Assembly: GCA_006383075.2 (NCBI GenBank)
Contig: SMNH02000002.1
Location: 445,127-509,126, forward strand
Direction: 5' to 3'
Source: Kordia sp. TARA_039_SRF
Lineage (GTDB): Bacteria > Bacteroidota > Bacteroidia > Flavobacteriales > Flavobacteriaceae
Length of the DNA: 64,000 nt
A program made the translations under genes and the position numbers. The notes under the pieces were generated by a model. That model was not told the origin of the DNA. It searched no databases and saw only the letters and a program-made list of their open reading frames with translations. Shown in pieces: positions 16,328 to 25,357 of this stretch (the stretch's first letter is position 1; each line of letters opens with the position of its first letter).

Positions 16328-17405
16328 TCTTCTTATACATATTCTTTAACTTTTCACGTGTGATGATTTCCTGCCAGTTTTTTCCTAGTGCGTTTTCCCA
16401 AAGTGGTACCAACATCAACGCGATATCAATCATTTTGTCGAGTTCTTTGTCGGTCAAATCGGCGCAGATTCCTGTTGGAATGTCTATATCGTGTTTGCGT
16501 ACCATTTTTTTGAATTCCGAAACACCTTGCGGATAAAATTCTTCCAAATGATTGAACACAATACAATTTCCAATTCCGTGTTTCGTTCCTAACAAATAGG
16601 AAAGTCCATAACTCATGGCGTGTGCTACACCAACTTGCGAATACGCAATGCTCATTCCGCCGTGCCAAGAAGCCATCATGAGTTTGTCTTCAGAATCTTC
16701 ATCGCGTACGTTTTTTTCTAGGAATACGTTGCGACACAATTCCAAGGCTTTTTCACCATAACTTTGGCTAAACGCGTTTAAATACGTTCCCGTGAGCGAT
16801 TCTATACAGTGAATGTAACAGTCCATTCCTGTGTAAAACCACTGATTTTGCGGTACGCCACGCGTCAATTCAGGGTCTAATACTACTTGATCAAAAGGTG
16901 TGTAATCGGAATTGATTCCAAGTTTCTTTTCGGGTCCAGTCAGAACGGTTGTTCGAGAAACTTCCGCGCCAGTCCCAGAAATGGTTGGAATTCCCACATG
17001 ATACACGGCTTCCGTACTTACCAAATCCCAACCTTGATAATCGGCGGCACTTCCTTCATTTGTCAACATAATCGCCACTGCTTTTGCCATGTCTAACAAA
17101 GTTCCACCGCCAATTCCGATAATTCCTGATGGATTTTCCGTAAAACGCGATTTTAGTTCTGTGACCAATGCATCTACTTGTTCGGTTTTTGGTTCTTCAT
17201 CCGCAGATACAAAAATAATTTGATCCAAAAATCGCAGCGGAATTCTGTCAATCAACCACGGATTGTTTTCAAAAACATCATCTACCAAAAAGATAAACGG
17301 TGCTTTTGTATTCACGCGTTTTGGTGCTAAAATTTCCTGTATCTGGTTAAAACTTCCTCTTCCGAAGATTACTCTGGGAACCATTGGAAAGTTTTTATAG
17401 TGCAT
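16323..17405 (-). CDS. iron-containing alcohol dehydrogenase, possibly KDO 8-oxidase-like
   Basis: The 360-residue protein is a group-III (Fe/Zn) alcohol dehydrogenase. The NAD-binding loop IIGIGGGTLLDMAKAVA is near residue 95-110. Metal ligands are Asp and His in GMDCYIHCIES (about 194-205) and two His in GVAHAMSYGLSYLLGTKHGIG. The gene is followed upstream on the same strand by a HAD phosphatase and kdsB. In Shewanella an iron dehydrogenase, KdnB, oxidises KDO at C8 before amination by KdnA; the link to kdsB here makes a related role possible, but no KdnA-type aminotransferase is visible in the window. A general aldehyde/alcohol role is the alternative. Confidence 0.8.
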   Translation of the reverse strand: MHYKNFPMVPRVIFGRGSFNQIQEILAPKRVNTKAPFIFLVDDVFENNPWLIDRIPLRFLDQIIFVSADEEPKTEQVDALVTELKSRFTENPSGIIGIGGGTLLDMAKAVAIMLTNEGSAADYQGWDLVSTEAVYHVGIPTISGTGAEVSRTTVLTGPEKKLGINSDYTPFDQVVLDPELTRGVPQNQWFYTGMDCYIHCIESLTGTYLNAFSQSYGEKALELCRNVFLEKNVRDEDSEDKLMMASWHGGMSIAYSQVGVAHAMSYGLSYLLGTKHGIGNCIVFNHLEEFYPQGVSEFKKMVRKHDIDIPTGICADLTDKELDKMIDIALMLVPLWENALGKNWQEIITREKLKNMYKKM

Positions 17406-17466
17406 AGCTCGTGTGTTTTATGTTGTATGTTATACTACGTTCGTTGTTGTTCGTTTTGAAGCGCTT

Positions 17467-18168
17467 TTATATGTATTGTAACACTTCTGCGATATTTTTT
17501 ACGACATCATATTCATCCGATTCTTCTTGTGGCGACACTTCTTCGTGTTGCCAAGTGGTATGAAATGGCACATGAATTGCCTTTCCTCCTATGTTGATAA
17601 TTGGCAACACGTCTGAACGTAACGAGTTTCCAATCATTAAAAATTCGTTGACATCAATTTCAAGATGCTCCAACAAATCGGAATAGTTTTTTTCTTTTTT
17701 ATCGCTCATCACTTCTACATGATGAAAATATTTGGTTAAGCCCGATTTTTCTAGTTTTCGTTCTTGGTCGAGTAAATCGCCTTTCGTCAAGACTAGTAAA
17801 CGGTATTTTTTGCTTAATCGTTCTAATACTTCTTCAATGCCATCAAGCAATTCGACAGGCATTTCTATCATTTCTTTTCCTATTTGGAGAATTTCAGCAA
17901 TGATTTTGTTCGATATTTTTCCGTTAGAAAGTTCAATCGCGCTTTCCACCATTGATAAGACAAATCCCTTGATTCCATAACCGTAAATCGGTAGATTTTT
18001 CATCTCCATTTTAAACAATTCTTGGTCAATGGTATTTTCAGTTTCATATGCTGAGAGCAATTGCGCAAACTTGTGTTCGGCATCTCTGAAATAGGTTTCG
18101 TTTACCCAAAGCGTATCATCGGCGTCAAATGCAATGACTTTTACAGTATCGTATGTTATCATTTCCAC
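17467..18168 (-). CDS. HAD-family phosphatase
   Basis: The 233-residue protein is a HAD hydrolase. Motif I is [12 protein letters not shown] (about residues 13-24, nucleophile Asp in DxD), motif II VLTKGD, motif III the Lys in [10 protein letters not shown], and motif [15 protein letters not shown]. The helical cap between motifs I and II resembles the YjjG/haloacid-dehalogenase type. It overlaps the end of kdsB by 10 bases and is translated with it. A KDO-8-phosphate phosphatase normally has no cap (KdsC type), so this one more likely acts on another phosphate ester; the substrate is unknown. Confidence 0.82.
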   Translation of the reverse strand: MEMITYDTVKVIAFDADDTLWVNETYFRDAEHKFAQLLSAYETENTIDQELFKMEMKNLPIYGYGIKGFVLSMVESAIELSNGKISNKIIAEILQIGKEMIEMPVELLDGIEEVLERLSKKYRLLVLTKGDLLDQERKLEKSGLTKYFHHVEVMSDKKEKNYSDLLEHLEIDVNEFLMIGNSLRSDVLPIINIGGKAIHVPFHTTWQHEEVSPQEESDEYDVVKNIAEVLQYI

Positions 18169-18887
18169 ACTTTTTTGGCGCGTTCTAAATCTTCTGGCGT
18201 GTCAATTTCTACACCTTCTACGGTGGTTTCTACCATTTTTATTTTCTTTCCGTATTCTAAATAGCGAATGCATTCTATTTTTTCGGTAGCTTCTAGCATT
18301 TGCATTGGCAATTGAGCAAAATCGAGCAAGGCTTGTTTACGAAACGCATAAATTCCTTTGTGTTTGTAATAGTTTGCTCCAACGTTTTTATCTCTTGGAA
18401 ATGGAATTGGTGAGCGAGAAAAGTACAGCGCAAAATTTCGTTGATCTACGATGACTTTTACCGTATTCGGATTGCTAATTTCATCCCAATCTGTAATTTT
18501 TACCATTAACGAAGCCAAATCAATTTCTTTGTTTGGATCTTCATAAAAAACGTTGATGACTTTTTCCAGACTGGCTTTTTCCGTGAACGGTTCGTCGCCT
18601 TGTACATTAATTACAATATCTGCTTCCACATTTTGCACAGCTTCTGCAATTCGGTCGCTGCCAGATTCGTGCGGCTGCTTGCTCATGATGACGTTTCCGC
18701 CATTATTGCTAATTTCTTTTTGAATAATTTCACTATCCGTCACCACATACACTTCTTCAAAAAGACCTGTTGCTACCGTAGCTTCATACGTACGCGTAAT
18801 TACCGTTTTACCGTGTAAGTCTTGCATCAACTTTCCTGGAAATCGGGAAGCTGCATATCGTGCGGGAATCATTGCTATTATTTTCAA
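18159..18887 (-). CDS. kdsB: 3-deoxy-manno-octulosonate cytidylyltransferase
   Basis: The 242-residue protein is a clear KdsB: it starts [20 protein letters not shown] with the nucleotide-binding loop, continues with the VNVQGDEPF signature (about residues 91-99) and the [14 protein letters not shown] segment. It activates KDO with CTP to CMP-KDO for lipopolysaccharide core synthesis in the cytoplasm. Length is normal for the family. It is the first gene of a three-gene minus-strand group with the HAD phosphatase and the iron dehydrogenase. Confidence 0.95.
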   Translation of the reverse strand: MKIIAMIPARYAASRFPGKLMQDLHGKTVITRTYEATVATGLFEEVYVVTDSEIIQKEISNNGGNVIMSKQPHESGSDRIAEAVQNVEADIVINVQGDEPFTEKASLEKVINVFYEDPNKEIDLASLMVKITDWDEISNPNTVKVIVDQRNFALYFSRSPIPFPRDKNVGANYYKHKGIYAFRKQALLDFAQLPMQMLEATEKIECIRYLEYGKKIKMVETTVEGVEIDTPEDLERAKKVWK

Positions 18888-18974
18888 AAGGAAGAAATTT
18901 TATGATTTCAAAAATACAATTATTTTAATCGTTGCTTGTTTTGAAAACAGATTATTTAACGAATTCATTATATT

Positions 18975-19874
18975 TTACTCACTTTCAGCAACAGGCACTT
19001 CTGCGGAAGTTCCTATTTTGGCAAGTAATTTTTCACCTATTTCTTTGGGAACACGAATAAAACTAATCAACGATTTTTCATCGTGGGTTACGTTTCCTTT
19101 CTTGTCAATCCGTTCTTTCATATTGCTTACACTCAAATAATACTCGTTTCCGTGAGTGCGTTTTTTGTTGTGATATAGTGAAAAAATAGCATGCGAACTA
19201 TTCTGCTCATTTGTGAGTGGACCGATTTCTAAAAACGCTTCGTAGTTTTGTGTTTCGAGTTGTTTTTTGAGTGCTTTTTTATCTTCAATAGGTTCAAAAG
19301 GTCCAATCTTTGTTATATCTGCCCAATTATTATCATCTTCTAAAAACGGTTCTGCTGCTTTGGAAAAGGCAAAAAAGATAGGAGCTCCGATAAAGGCAAT
19401 CAATTCCAAAATCCAAACAATTGTTAAGAAAGTTCCTGAAACGTTGGCTCTACTACTTCGACCAATACTCCACGTTCCTTGTTCGTTTATTTTCCAAACG
19501 ATGTCCCAAACAGCGCCTGGCGCTTCTAGCAATTCTGTGTATGTAATCTCGTTAAAAGCAGAATCATTCAAATGGTAATGTAGCCAAATAATCCAGCTAA
19601 AGTACAACGCGGAGATTCCTATGATAAGTCCGAAAAGCAACGCCACCATTTTGTTTCGAACTTTTCCCAAACCGACTACAAAGTTTGCGATATATCCCAA
19701 TCCGAACGCAATTCCAACTACACAAAGAATGTTTAAATACACAATTGGAATGTACAAAACAGCGTAGGTGTAGATAAACGTTAGCAGTGGTGCCGCAATA
19801 AATATGGCTAAGAAAAGGTATAAAAAACTAATGGAATTAACTCTTCCCGAAGGTGTGTAGTATTTGTTATGCAT
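18975..19874 (-). CDS. membrane protein with four predicted helices, unknown
   Basis: I choose the ATG at 19874 (MHNKYYTPSGRVNSISFLYL). A longer frame starts 99 bases upstream, but those extra codons lie in a low-complexity GGTGTTGGGTTTT repeat and encode an unlikely tail. The 299-residue product has three hydrophobic segments within residues 15-95, a fourth around 155-175 after an extracytoplasmic-looking loop, and a soluble C-terminal domain from about 185 that ends with repeated Lys/Glu. No family recognised. It stands between kdsB and the RecD-like helicase, both on the same strand, with a gap of 87 bases to kdsB. Confidence 0.65.
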   Translation of the reverse strand: MHNKYYTPSGRVNSISFLYLFLAIFIAAPLLTFIYTYAVLYIPIVYLNILCVVGIAFGLGYIANFVVGLGKVRNKMVALLFGLIIGISALYFSWIIWLHYHLNDSAFNEITYTELLEAPGAVWDIVWKINEQGTWSIGRSSRANVSGTFLTIVWILELIAFIGAPIFFAFSKAAEPFLEDDNNWADITKIGPFEPIEDKKALKKQLETQNYEAFLEIGPLTNEQNSSHAIFSLYHNKKRTHGNEYYLSVSNMKERIDKKGNVTHDEKSLISFIRVPKEIGEKLLAKIGTSAEVPVAESE

Positions 19875-19879
19875 GTTAC

Positions 19880-19914
19880 AGGTGTTGGGTTTTAGGTGTT
19901 GGGTTTTGGGTTTT
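19880..19914 (-). repeat. short tandem GT-rich repeat
   Basis: AGGTGTTGGGTTTT occurs twice in tandem (19880-19893 and 19894-19907) and is followed by a partial GGGTTTT. It lies directly upstream of the membrane protein start and explains an artificial N-terminal extension of that frame. Confidence 0.7.
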
Positions 19915-20055
19915 ATTAATTTCGTTGATTTATTTGTTTGCTCGTTTGTTAATTTTTGTTTTTGCAAACTCATTCTTGGAAACTTCTCAATACTAAAGTT
20001 AAAAAACGACTGCTAAAAATAGAAAAAATTATGGAATGTGATTTTGTGTGCCGAA

Positions 20056-21480
20056 TTAGGAACTGAAAAAATCGTCCATAAAACCTATTAGATAGAGCTT
20101 TTCTTGAGCACGCGTCATTGCCGTATACAACCAGCGCATGTATTCTTTTCCAACACCATTTGGCAAATACGGTTGTTCTATAAAAACCGTTTTCCACTGT
20201 CCACCTTGCGATTTGTGACAGGTAATAGCGTAACTAAATTTGACTTGTAATGCGTTGAAATATTTGTTGGCTTTTACTTTTAAAAATTTCTTGTATTTGG
20301 AAGTTTCACTCGCGTAATCGTTCATCACTTCTTGATACAAGCGATTGCCGTCTTCATAGGACAATGCTGGTGTTTCGGCATGAATGGTGTCTAATAACAA
20401 CACTGTTTCAAAAGGTTTCATGTTGGGATAATCGACCATGCGGATGTTGACTTCTGCAAAGCGAAAGCCATACAATTCTTTGATGGCAAAAATTTCCAAC
20501 ACTTCAATGATGTCGCCGTTTGCAATGAATCCTGCTTCGGAAGTTGGTTTCAACCAAAAATAATTGTTTTTTACCACCATCAGATAATCGCCCGAAGCCA
20601 ATTCGTTTTCGTTGAATAGAATGCGACTGCGAATTTGCTGATTGTAAATATTCGCTCTTTTGTTGGAACGCACGATGATTGCCATGTCTTCTTTTCCGTT
20701 ATCAGAATACGATTCGCTAATCGCTTCTTGAATTTCGTAACCATCTATCAACCGAACAATGTCTGAGAAATTATCGAGTTGAAATTTATATTCGGCATAA
20801 AATTCGTCGTGTAATTGTTCGCGCAAGTTGGTCGCGTTGACTAAAATTCCAGAATCCGAATCTTGTCGTACCACTTCGTCCAATTCGATGACGGTGACGT
20901 TTTTGTCATAATTCAGTTCTAACGTACGCTCGTCTAACGCGGGACTTATATCTAGTTTTACGGGCGGTAACTGTGCGGTATCTCCAATTAAAATCAATTT
21001 ACATTTATGTCCAGAATACACATACATCATTAAATCATCTAGCAATGAGCCATTTTCAAACAATTTGGAATCGCTTGGTGCATCGGGAATCATGGAGGCT
21101 TCGTCCACAATAAAAATCGTATCACGATGCTTATTTGGCTGCAATACAAAGCTTACGCCGCCACCTCTATCTTTTTTAGGAAAGTAAATTTTTCGGTGAA
21201 TGGTAAATGCTTCTCGCTTGGAATAATTGCTGATTACTTTTGCCGCACGACCTGTAGGCGCTAACAATACCGACTTTTTTTTGGTATGCCACAAATGCGT
21301 TACCAACGTACCAATCGTAGTCGTTTTTCCAGTTCCCGCATATCCTTTTAACAAAAACAGCGCATCTGCGTCGTTTCCGAAAATAAATTCACAAAGTTTA
21401 TGCAATACCACATCTTGTTTGAAAGTAACTTCGTGTGGAAATTTATCTTTCAATAACTTATAAAATGTAGTTGCATTCAT
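20056..21480 (-). CDS. RecD-like DNA helicase (superfamily 1B)
   Basis: The 474-residue protein contains Walker A GYAGTGKTT (46-54), Walker B in FIVDEASMI, a motif III stretch ILIGDTAQLPPV, and the C-terminal UvrD-like segment VKFSYAITCHKSQGGQW with motif VI in YTAMTRAQEKLYLIGF. This is the exodeoxyribonuclease V alpha subunit/RecD2 pattern, but without the N-terminal extension of RecD2, so it is the short form common in Bacteroidota. It should unwind duplex DNA 5' to 3'. No recB/recC genes are near it. The start ATG at 21480 fits an adjacent TTTTGTGG... leader without Shine-Dalgarno. Confidence 0.88.
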   Translation of the reverse strand: MNATTFYKLLKDKFPHEVTFKQDVVLHKLCEFIFGNDADALFLLKGYAGTGKTTTIGTLVTHLWHTKKKSVLLAPTGRAAKVISNYSKREAFTIHRKIYFPKKDRGGGVSFVLQPNKHRDTIFIVDEASMIPDAPSDSKLFENGSLLDDLMMYVYSGHKCKLILIGDTAQLPPVKLDISPALDERTLELNYDKNVTVIELDEVVRQDSDSGILVNATNLREQLHDEFYAEYKFQLDNFSDIVRLIDGYEIQEAISESYSDNGKEDMAIIVRSNKRANIYNQQIRSRILFNENELASGDYLMVVKNNYFWLKPTSEAGFIANGDIIEVLEIFAIKELYGFRFAEVNIRMVDYPNMKPFETVLLLDTIHAETPALSYEDGNRLYQEVMNDYASETSKYKKFLKVKANKYFNALQVKFSYAITCHKSQGGQWKTVFIEQPYLPNGVGKEYMRWLYTAMTRAQEKLYLIGFMDDFFSS

Positions 21481-21621
21481 GAATAATAGAATTAAGGTCT
21501 TTTTTGTGGAATCTTCTAGGCGAAAATAGAAAAGTAATTCGAATGATTCTGCATCATTTACTTTTTTATAAATATAACATGCTTTTTTTGGGCAAATACT
21601 TTTAGCATTAAAAAAAAATTG

Positions 21622-21629
21622 TAGATTTG
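21622..21629 (+). promoter_or_regulatory. TAnnTTTG promoter
   Basis: TAGATTTG matches the -7 consensus exactly; a CTTTTA stretch lies about 17 bases upstream at the -33 region. It drives the membrane protein/DUF3822/rsmD group, with a leader of about 35 bases. Confidence 0.6.
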
Positions 21630-21670
21630 CGTATATTGATGTTCTTAAAACAAAACTATTCTTAATAGAG

Positions 21671-22540
21671 ATGAAACACGCAAAACAAAAACTTAATTTA
21701 GTCTTATCATTCGTAATTGCTTTCTTACTCGTTCCAGCATTAGCTGTAGCTCAGAAAAAAGAAGTTGTAGAACCAGGTTCATTTGAAGCCTTGAAAACAC
21801 CAATTATTTTAGTAGTTGCTTTGGTAGTTGCTATTGGACTTTTATTCTTGATTGAGAAATTAGTTCCAAGAAAAGTAAGACCTATTTTCTCTGTGATATT
21901 TTTGGCTGCTTCAGTATTTTTTGGATACAAAACGTACACATCAATCATGGCTCCTGTAGAGTTTAAGCAAAAAAAGGTAAAGCGCTATACGGAAGTTATT
22001 AACAAATTGAAAGATATTAGAGATGCGCAAAACGCACATAAAACGGTAACAGGAAAGTATGCACCAACTTTTGATAGCTTGGAAACGTTTATCGAAAATG
22101 CAAAGTTTGCTATTATTGAGCGTAGAGATTCAAGTTATACGGAGTTTGACAAAGTATATAAGATTGACAAGCTGAAAGAAGTTGTTATCATTGACACTTT
22201 AGGTTTTGAGCCTGTAAAAGATTCTTTATTTGGAACGTCTGACCGTTATAAGACTATGAAATATGTACCGTACGCTCCAACAAAGAATACAACATTCAAA
22301 ATGGAAATTGGCTCTAAAGAAGTTAACGACAACTATCTTGCCCCAGTTTTTAAAGTTTCTATACCTAAAGAAGTAGTTTTACACGATTTAGATAAGGATT
22401 TATTAGAGCAAGAGAAGAAAATCGTTTCTGTTGATGAAATTGATGGACCAGTAATTTTTGTAGGATCACTTGATAAAGTAAGTGATACTGGAAACTGGCC
22501 AACTAGTTATGAAATTGGTAGTGGAAAGAAAAAGAAATAA
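21671..22540 (+). CDS. membrane-anchored protein of Bacteroidota, unknown
   Basis: The 289-residue protein has an N-terminal signal-like helix (residues 10-27, ending VAQKK), two further hydrophobic segments at about 43-62 and 70-88, then a soluble domain with RDAQNAHKTVTGKYAPTFDSL, a pattern that looks like the segment after the helix in type II/IV pseudopilin-like proteins. The C-terminus is Lys-rich (GSGKKKK). Function unknown. It is the first gene of a plus-strand group and its 3' end overlaps the DUF3822 gene. Confidence 0.65.
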   Translation: MKHAKQKLNLVLSFVIAFLLVPALAVAQKKEVVEPGSFEALKTPIILVVALVVAIGLLFLIEKLVPRKVRPIFSVIFLAASVFFGYKTYTSIMAPVEFKQKKVKRYTEVINKLKDIRDAQNAHKTVTGKYAPTFDSLETFIENAKFAIIERRDSSYTEFDKVYKIDKLKEVVIIDTLGFEPVKDSLFGTSDRYKTMKYVPYAPTKNTTFKMEIGSKEVNDNYLAPVFKVSIPKEVVLHDLDKDLLEQEKKIVSVDEIDGPVIFVGSLDKVSDTGNWPTSYEIGSGKKKK

Positions 22541-23351
22541 CATAACACAAACAAATTTTAATAAATTGTCCATTCAGGTATCTCTGAATGGACTTTCTTT
22601 TTGTGTCTTACACACAATTACGAACGAAATTACCGCATTACGTCACTTTTCTTTTGAAGACGTAACAAATCCTATTCAGCTAGAAAAAGAGATTATTCGA
22701 ATTTTTGAAGAAGAAGCTTCCCTACTTCACCAAGATTTTGAATCTGTTACGGTAAGTCATATCAATTCGTTGTCTACGTTTGTGCCGAAACCTTTGTTTT
22801 CTGATAAACATTTGGCAGATTATTTAAAATACAACAATAAAATTCTGCCAACGGACTATATAACTTTTGATGTTATCACCAATAACGACATGGTGAATGT
22901 GTACATTCCGTATGTGAACATCAACAATCTGTTTTTTGAGAAATATGGTGCGTTTCATTACAAACATTTTGCAACAATTTTGTTAGAAAACATCTTTCAA
23001 ATGACAACCGCCAGTGAAGAAGCAACAGTGTATGTACATGTGCAAAAAACGCATTTTGAAATTGTAGCCATTCAACAAAAGAAACTGTTATTCTACAATT
23101 CGTTTGAATATGCTTCTTCCGAAGATTTTATTTACTATCTATTGTTCACCTTAGAGCAAATAGAATTAAACACCAATACGCTACAATTGTACTTTTTAGG
23201 TGATATTGACAAAAGCGATGTGTTGTACACGGTAACATACACCTATGTGCGCCATGTGGAATTTCTGGATAAAAAATATCCGTTTGACTTCCACGAAAGT
23301 GTAGAAAAGCCAAAAAGTCACCACGATTTTACCCTACTAACCAATTTTTAG
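22509..23351 (+). CDS. DUF3822-family protein
   Basis: The protein of about 280 residues shows the DUF3822 pattern: an early SIQVSLNGLSFCVLHT strand, LADYLKYNNKILPTDYIT, VYIPYVNINNLFFEKYG, and a C-terminal IYYLLFTLEQIELN segment. This fold is a divergent actin-like ATPase-type family of unknown role, usually next to rsmD in Flavobacteriia. I place the start at the ATG at 22509 (MKLVVERKRNN), which overlaps the previous gene by 32 bases; a GTG at 22521 is an alternative. Its stop abuts the rsmD start without a gap, so the two are co-translated. Confidence 0.75.
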   Translation: MKLVVERKRNNITQTNFNKLSIQVSLNGLSFCVLHTITNEITALRHFSFEDVTNPIQLEKEIIRIFEEEASLLHQDFESVTVSHINSLSTFVPKPLFSDKHLADYLKYNNKILPTDYITFDVITNNDMVNVYIPYVNINNLFFEKYGAFHYKHFATILLENIFQMTTASEEATVYVHVQKTHFEIVAIQQKKLLFYNSFEYASSEDFIYYLLFTLEQIELNTNTLQLYFLGDIDKSDVLYTVTYTYVRHVEFLDKKYPFDFHESVEKPKSHHDFTLLTNF

Positions 23352-23912
23352 ATGCGCATTATTTCTGGAAAACATAAAGGACGACGACTACAAGCACCTA
23401 AAAAATTACCCGTGCGCCCAACTACCGATTTGGCAAAAGAATCACTGTTCAATATTTTGAACAATCATTATTACTTTCACGAAATTAGTGTGTTGGATTT
23501 GTTTTCTGGCACCGGGAATATTAGCTATGAATTTGCTTCGCGCGGAACGGAAACTATTACTGCTGTAGATGGCGATTACGGTTGTGTGAGTTTTATAAAG
23601 AAAACCGCAGCGCAATTGGAATTAGATATTACCGCGATTAAAAGTGATGTTTTTAAGTTTTTGGATAAAACCTACATCAAAGCAGATATCATTTTTGCAG
23701 ATCCACCTTACGCGTTTACCGACGCACAATTTGAACAAATAGTCAACACCGTTTTTGAACGCAATTTGTTATTGGAAGATGGTTTCTTGATTGTAGAGCA
23801 CGCTAAAGAAACCAACTTAGAACATGTCGCTAATTTTAGCTTTTCGAAAGGTTACGGCGGTTCTGTATTTAGCTTTTTTGAATACCCAGAAGTTTCCGAC
23901 GAAGAAGAATAA
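23352..23912 (+). CDS. rsmD: 16S rRNA (guanine-966-N2)-methyltransferase
   Basis: The 186-residue protein starts MRIISGKHKGRRLQAP and has the RsmD pattern: VRPTTDLAKESLFNIL, the SAM-binding VLDLFSGTGNISYE (about 49-62) and the catalytic DPPY at about residue 116-119. It methylates G966 of 16S rRNA. Length is normal. It directly abuts DUF3822, and the convergent gene ribH follows 24 bases later across a perfect 18-base palindrome. Confidence 0.93.
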   Translation: MRIISGKHKGRRLQAPKKLPVRPTTDLAKESLFNILNNHYYFHEISVLDLFSGTGNISYEFASRGTETITAVDGDYGCVSFIKKTAAQLELDITAIKSDVFKFLDKTYIKADIIFADPPYAFTDAQFEQIVNTVFERNLLLEDGFLIVEHAKETNLEHVANFSFSKGYGGSVFSFFEYPEVSDEEE

Positions 23913-23920
23913 ACCAAACC

Positions 23921-23938
23921 AATTCTGAATTCAGAATT
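23921..23938. repeat. perfect 18-base palindrome between convergent genes
   Basis: AATTCTGAATTCAGAATT is fully palindromic and sits between the rsmD and ribH stops, overlapping the ribH stop codon. It may be a small bidirectional terminator or a minimal TTCTGAA/TTCAGAA repeat remnant. Confidence 0.5.
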
Positions 23939-24422
23939 AAAATGTGCGTAAAGCTGCCATTTTAATCGCTGCAACGGCTGCTTCTATTCCTTTATTTCCG
24001 TGTTTTCCACCAGAACGGTCAATGGCTTGTTGAAGCGTATTATCTGTCAGCACACAAAAAATTACAGGAATATCCGATTGCACATTTAAGTCTTTAATTC
24101 CGTGAGCCGTAGCGCTACATACAAAATCAAAATGCTTGGTTTCACCTTGAATCACACTTCCAATCGCAATAATAGCATCTACTTCTTGCGTTTTCTGCAT
24201 ATGCTTTGCTCCGTAGACCAATTCATAACTTCCAGGAACATTCCAGCGAATAATATTATCGTCTGCAACACCATTCTCTTTCAAAGCAGCAACGGCGCCT
24301 TCAAAAAGTCCTTCAGTGATGTTTTCATTCCACTCAGAAACAACAATCCCAAATCGAAAATCTTTCGCATTTGGGATTGTTGCTTTATCGTAGGTAGATA
24401 AATTTTTATTTACGGTTGCCAT
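23937..24422 (-). CDS. ribH: 6,7-dimethyl-8-ribityllumazine synthase
   Basis: The 161-residue protein is lumazine synthase: VVSEWNENITEGLFEGA (substrate binding), VPGSYELVYGA, VIQGETKHFDFVCSATAHGIKDL and the FCVLTDNTLQQAIDRSGG segment are all visible. The catalytic His lies in the GETKHFD loop. It makes the riboflavin precursor from ArP and dihydroxybutanone phosphate. It is two bases downstream of a TPR protein gene, with which it is co-transcribed on the minus strand. Confidence 0.95.
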   Translation of the reverse strand: MATVNKNLSTYDKATIPNAKDFRFGIVVSEWNENITEGLFEGAVAALKENGVADDNIIRWNVPGSYELVYGAKHMQKTQEVDAIIAIGSVIQGETKHFDFVCSATAHGIKDLNVQSDIPVIFCVLTDNTLQQAIDRSGGKHGNKGIEAAVAAIKMAALRTF

Positions 24423-24424
24423 AA

Positions 24425-25246
24425 TTACTTGCTCAACGCTTCTGCTTTTCCAATATATACATCTAGCAATTTACCATCAGCAGTCGTTTTGAAAGAAGCA
24501 TATTCATCTTCAATTCTTCTAAAGTATTCCAATGCTTTTGCTGCCTGTGGTGTTTCCATGTTCAATGCTGTAATTCCAGCTTTTAACAAGTAAATTGGTG
24601 TCGTTGCTTCGTTAGTACTGTGTTTGAATGCTTTTTCGTAGTAGCCTAATGCATCGTCTAACTGACCTAACTGTACAAATGCATCACCGATAGCTCCTTT
24701 TGCTTTCGCACCGATAATAACATCATCAGAAGAAAACTCTTGTAAATGCTTGATAGCTTCTTCGTATTTGTTCATACTCAAATACGCGATTCCAGCACTG
24801 TAATTCGCCAAGTTTGCAGCATTCGTTCCTTCGTATTCAGAGATAATTTTCAAATATCCATACTTACCTTCTCCTCCGTTCAACGCAAGATTAAATAACG
24901 AATCTCTAGTAGCAATTCCATCTACCAAATTTTGTGATAAATCTACATTTAACGCTTCGTTAAAATATGAATTTGCTTGGTACACTTCATTTGCAGCTTC
25001 TACCTCTTTCGGTGCGGCAAATATTTTTGTGTAGATTAAGTATCCTAAAAGAGCTACAGCAATGGCTCCAATTCCAATAAAAATAAACTTTTGATTTTTG
25101 GCTACCCATTCTTCAGTTTTAGAAGCTTTTTCGTCTAACGTATTAAACACTTCTGCTGTTGTACTGTCTATTTCTTCAGCAGAAACTTCCTTTTCTTTCT
25201 CTACTTTGGTCTTTACTTTATATCCTCTTTTCTTGTAAGTTGCCAT
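24425..25246 (-). CDS. membrane-anchored TPR protein
   Basis: The start is set at the ATG at 25246 (MATYKKRGYKVKTKVEK), giving 273 residues; an upstream frame would add 28 residues across the promoter. After a basic N-terminus there is one membrane helix (FIFIGIGAIAVALLGYLIYT, about 56-75), then TPR-like helical repeats (YSAGIAYLSMNKYEEAIKHL; GDAFVQLGQLDDALGYYEKA). This layout matches the YfgM-like tetratricopeptide proteins of Bacteroidota that assist periplasmic folding or cell-envelope assembly. It precedes ribH and is divergent from recF. Confidence 0.8.
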   Translation of the reverse strand: MATYKKRGYKVKTKVEKEKEVSAEEIDSTTAEVFNTLDEKASKTEEWVAKNQKFIFIGIGAIAVALLGYLIYTKIFAAPKEVEAANEVYQANSYFNEALNVDLSQNLVDGIATRDSLFNLALNGGEGKYGYLKIISEYEGTNAANLANYSAGIAYLSMNKYEEAIKHLQEFSSDDVIIGAKAKGAIGDAFVQLGQLDDALGYYEKAFKHSTNEATTPIYLLKAGITALNMETPQAAKALEYFRRIEDEYASFKTTADGKLLDVYIGKAEALSK

Positions 25247-25266
25247 ATATTGTATATTAATGTGCG

Positions 25267-25274
25267 CAAAAATA
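25267..25274 (-). promoter_or_regulatory. TAnnTTTG promoter for the TPR gene
   Basis: On the minus strand TATTTTTG matches the -7 consensus and is followed by CGCACATT; the ATG of the TPR gene is 20 bases downstream. Confidence 0.55.
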
Positions 25275-25357
25275 AAATTTTTAAGTAGAATTAAAAGCTT
25301 ATTTATTTGATATTTTTCAATATTTTGCAATTTTATTGTAATGACGCTTCTATTTTC

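Noticed and set aside
19875-19973. A longer start for the membrane protein
   Set aside because: The additional codons lie in a tandem GGTGTTGGGTTTT repeat and encode a low-complexity tail.
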